DNA of 64,000 nucleotides from Planctomycetaceae bacterium (GTDB lineage: Bacteria > Planctomycetota > Phycisphaerae > SM23-33). How positions within the stretch are numbered: position 1 is the stretch's first letter; each line of letters begins with the position of its first letter. This document shows positions 63,655-64,000 of the stretch, one piece after another. The stretch spans positions 62,001 through 126,000 of the forward strand of contig JBDKTA010000015.1 in the NCBI GenBank assembly GCA_039680605.1, given 5' to 3'. Under the pieces are notes generated by a model. It did not search any database. It was not told the origin of the DNA and saw only the letters and a list, made by a program, of their open reading frames with translations. Position numbers and translations under genes: made by a program.

Positions 63655-64000
63655 ATGATCCGCCGTGCAGAACAGACCGCCTCAGAAACGCCCCCGCCTC
63701 ATGGGGCCGGGGTCGGCCAGGATTGCGCCGCCCTGGCCGATCACCGCCGCCAGATTCGCCAGTACGCCCCGGCTGTGGCGCCGCTGCCTTACGCCACCGC
63801 CGCCACGTGCCCCACGTGCCATGACGTCGTACACGCGGTGTTCGACTGGGCCGACCCCGCCCGCCCGGGCGGACAGCTTGTGCTGACCTGGCACTGCCCC
63901 GCGTGCGGACAGGCCCGGGCGGTGCATCATGACACGCTCTGGTCGCAGCCCGAAAGCGACTTTCCCGGCTCCGCCAGCCACACCTTCAGCGGCTGGAAGG
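63655..64000 (+). CDS. Zinc-ribbon protein, 3' end outside the window
   Basis: The frame is open from ATG 63655 to the window edge (115 residues). It starts MIRRAEQTASETPPHGAGVG and contains two Cys pairs, ATCPTCHDVVHAVFDWAD and TWHCPACGQARAVHHDT, about 30 residues apart. That is a zinc or Fe-S ribbon, followed by SDFPGSASHTFSGW. This type of N-terminal ribbon occurs in some radical SAM proteins, but the part that would show it is not in the window. It begins 30 bases after the HgdB-like gene and is probably co-transcribed with it. Confidence 0.65.
   Translation, partial: MIRRAEQTASETPPPHGAGVGQDCAALADHRRQIRQYAPAVAPLPYATAATCPTCHDVVHAVFDWADPARPGGQLVLTWHCPACGQARAVHHDTLWSQPESDFPGSASHTFSGWK

Overview
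The window is GC-rich and densely packed. It looks like a piece of a planctomycete chromosome, most likely class Phycisphaerae. This is an inference from content: large HEAT, TPR and PQQ-propeller proteins, a Gfo/Idh/MocA oxidoreductase with a Cys-rich insert, a GH29 fucosidase, an exosortase/PEP-CTERM system, 2-hydroxyacyl-CoA-dehydratase-activase homologues (usual in anaerobes), and many short palindromic and microsatellite repeats between genes. No ribosomal protein or rRNA gene is present to settle the taxonomy.

Layout. 0-5.6 kb: a HEAT-repeat giant cut by the left edge, then a membrane protein. 5.6-17.4 kb: exported or envelope proteins (PQQ propeller, alpha/beta hydrolase with TPR-like tail, transglutaminase-like protein, DUF11/Ig-like lipoprotein), with a Gfo/Idh/MocA oxidoreductase and a YycJ-type metallo-beta-lactamase hydrolase. 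17.5-26.3 kb: transaldolase-family protein, CBS protein, DNA polymerase X, a propeller-CAP fusion, and a DUF1854 protein facing an ABC transporter. 26.5-33.1 kb: a large sensor kinase, tRNA-Ser(GGA) and a secreted carbohydrate-active-type protein. 33.2-37 kb: an addiction-module antitoxin with a dead ParE-type toxin, and a double-domain CoA-dehydratase activase. 37.4-44.5 kb: a PEP-CTERM protein, an aromatic and Arg/Gln/Pro-rich exported protein, a short GcvT-like protein, a PAS-kinase-receiver hybrid and the fucosidase. 44.5-50.9 kb: a scarred island. It carries two Rhs (YD-repeat) remnants, each followed by the same composite palindromic repeat, and between them a truncated small secreted protein, a membrane-anchored radical SAM/SPASM fusion, a secreted propeller protein and a wrecked hemW. 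A tandem array containing (GACGAG)n follows. 51-61.9 kb: one tightly spaced operon for exopolysaccharide export and exosortase sorting (export lipoprotein, exosortase, EpsI-like protein, 1524-residue TPR protein, Wzz/BY-kinase). 62.2-64 kb: tRNA-Thr(TGT), an HgdB-like partner of the dehydratase activase, and the start of a zinc-ribbon protein cut by the right edge.

How it fits together. The exosortase operon would assemble surface polysaccharide and process PEP-CTERM proteins such as the one at 37.4 kb. Many other products carry signal peptides or lipoboxes, so the window is weighted toward the cell envelope. The most unusual material is the repeat-driven remodelling: at least six palindromic or microsatellite repeat types recur across the window, and several have eroded or capped coding sequences (hemW, a small secreted protein, the tail of the membrane protein at 4.8 kb). 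Start sites were chosen from visible ribosome-binding sites and signal peptides. All functions are read from sequence motifs, without database searches.
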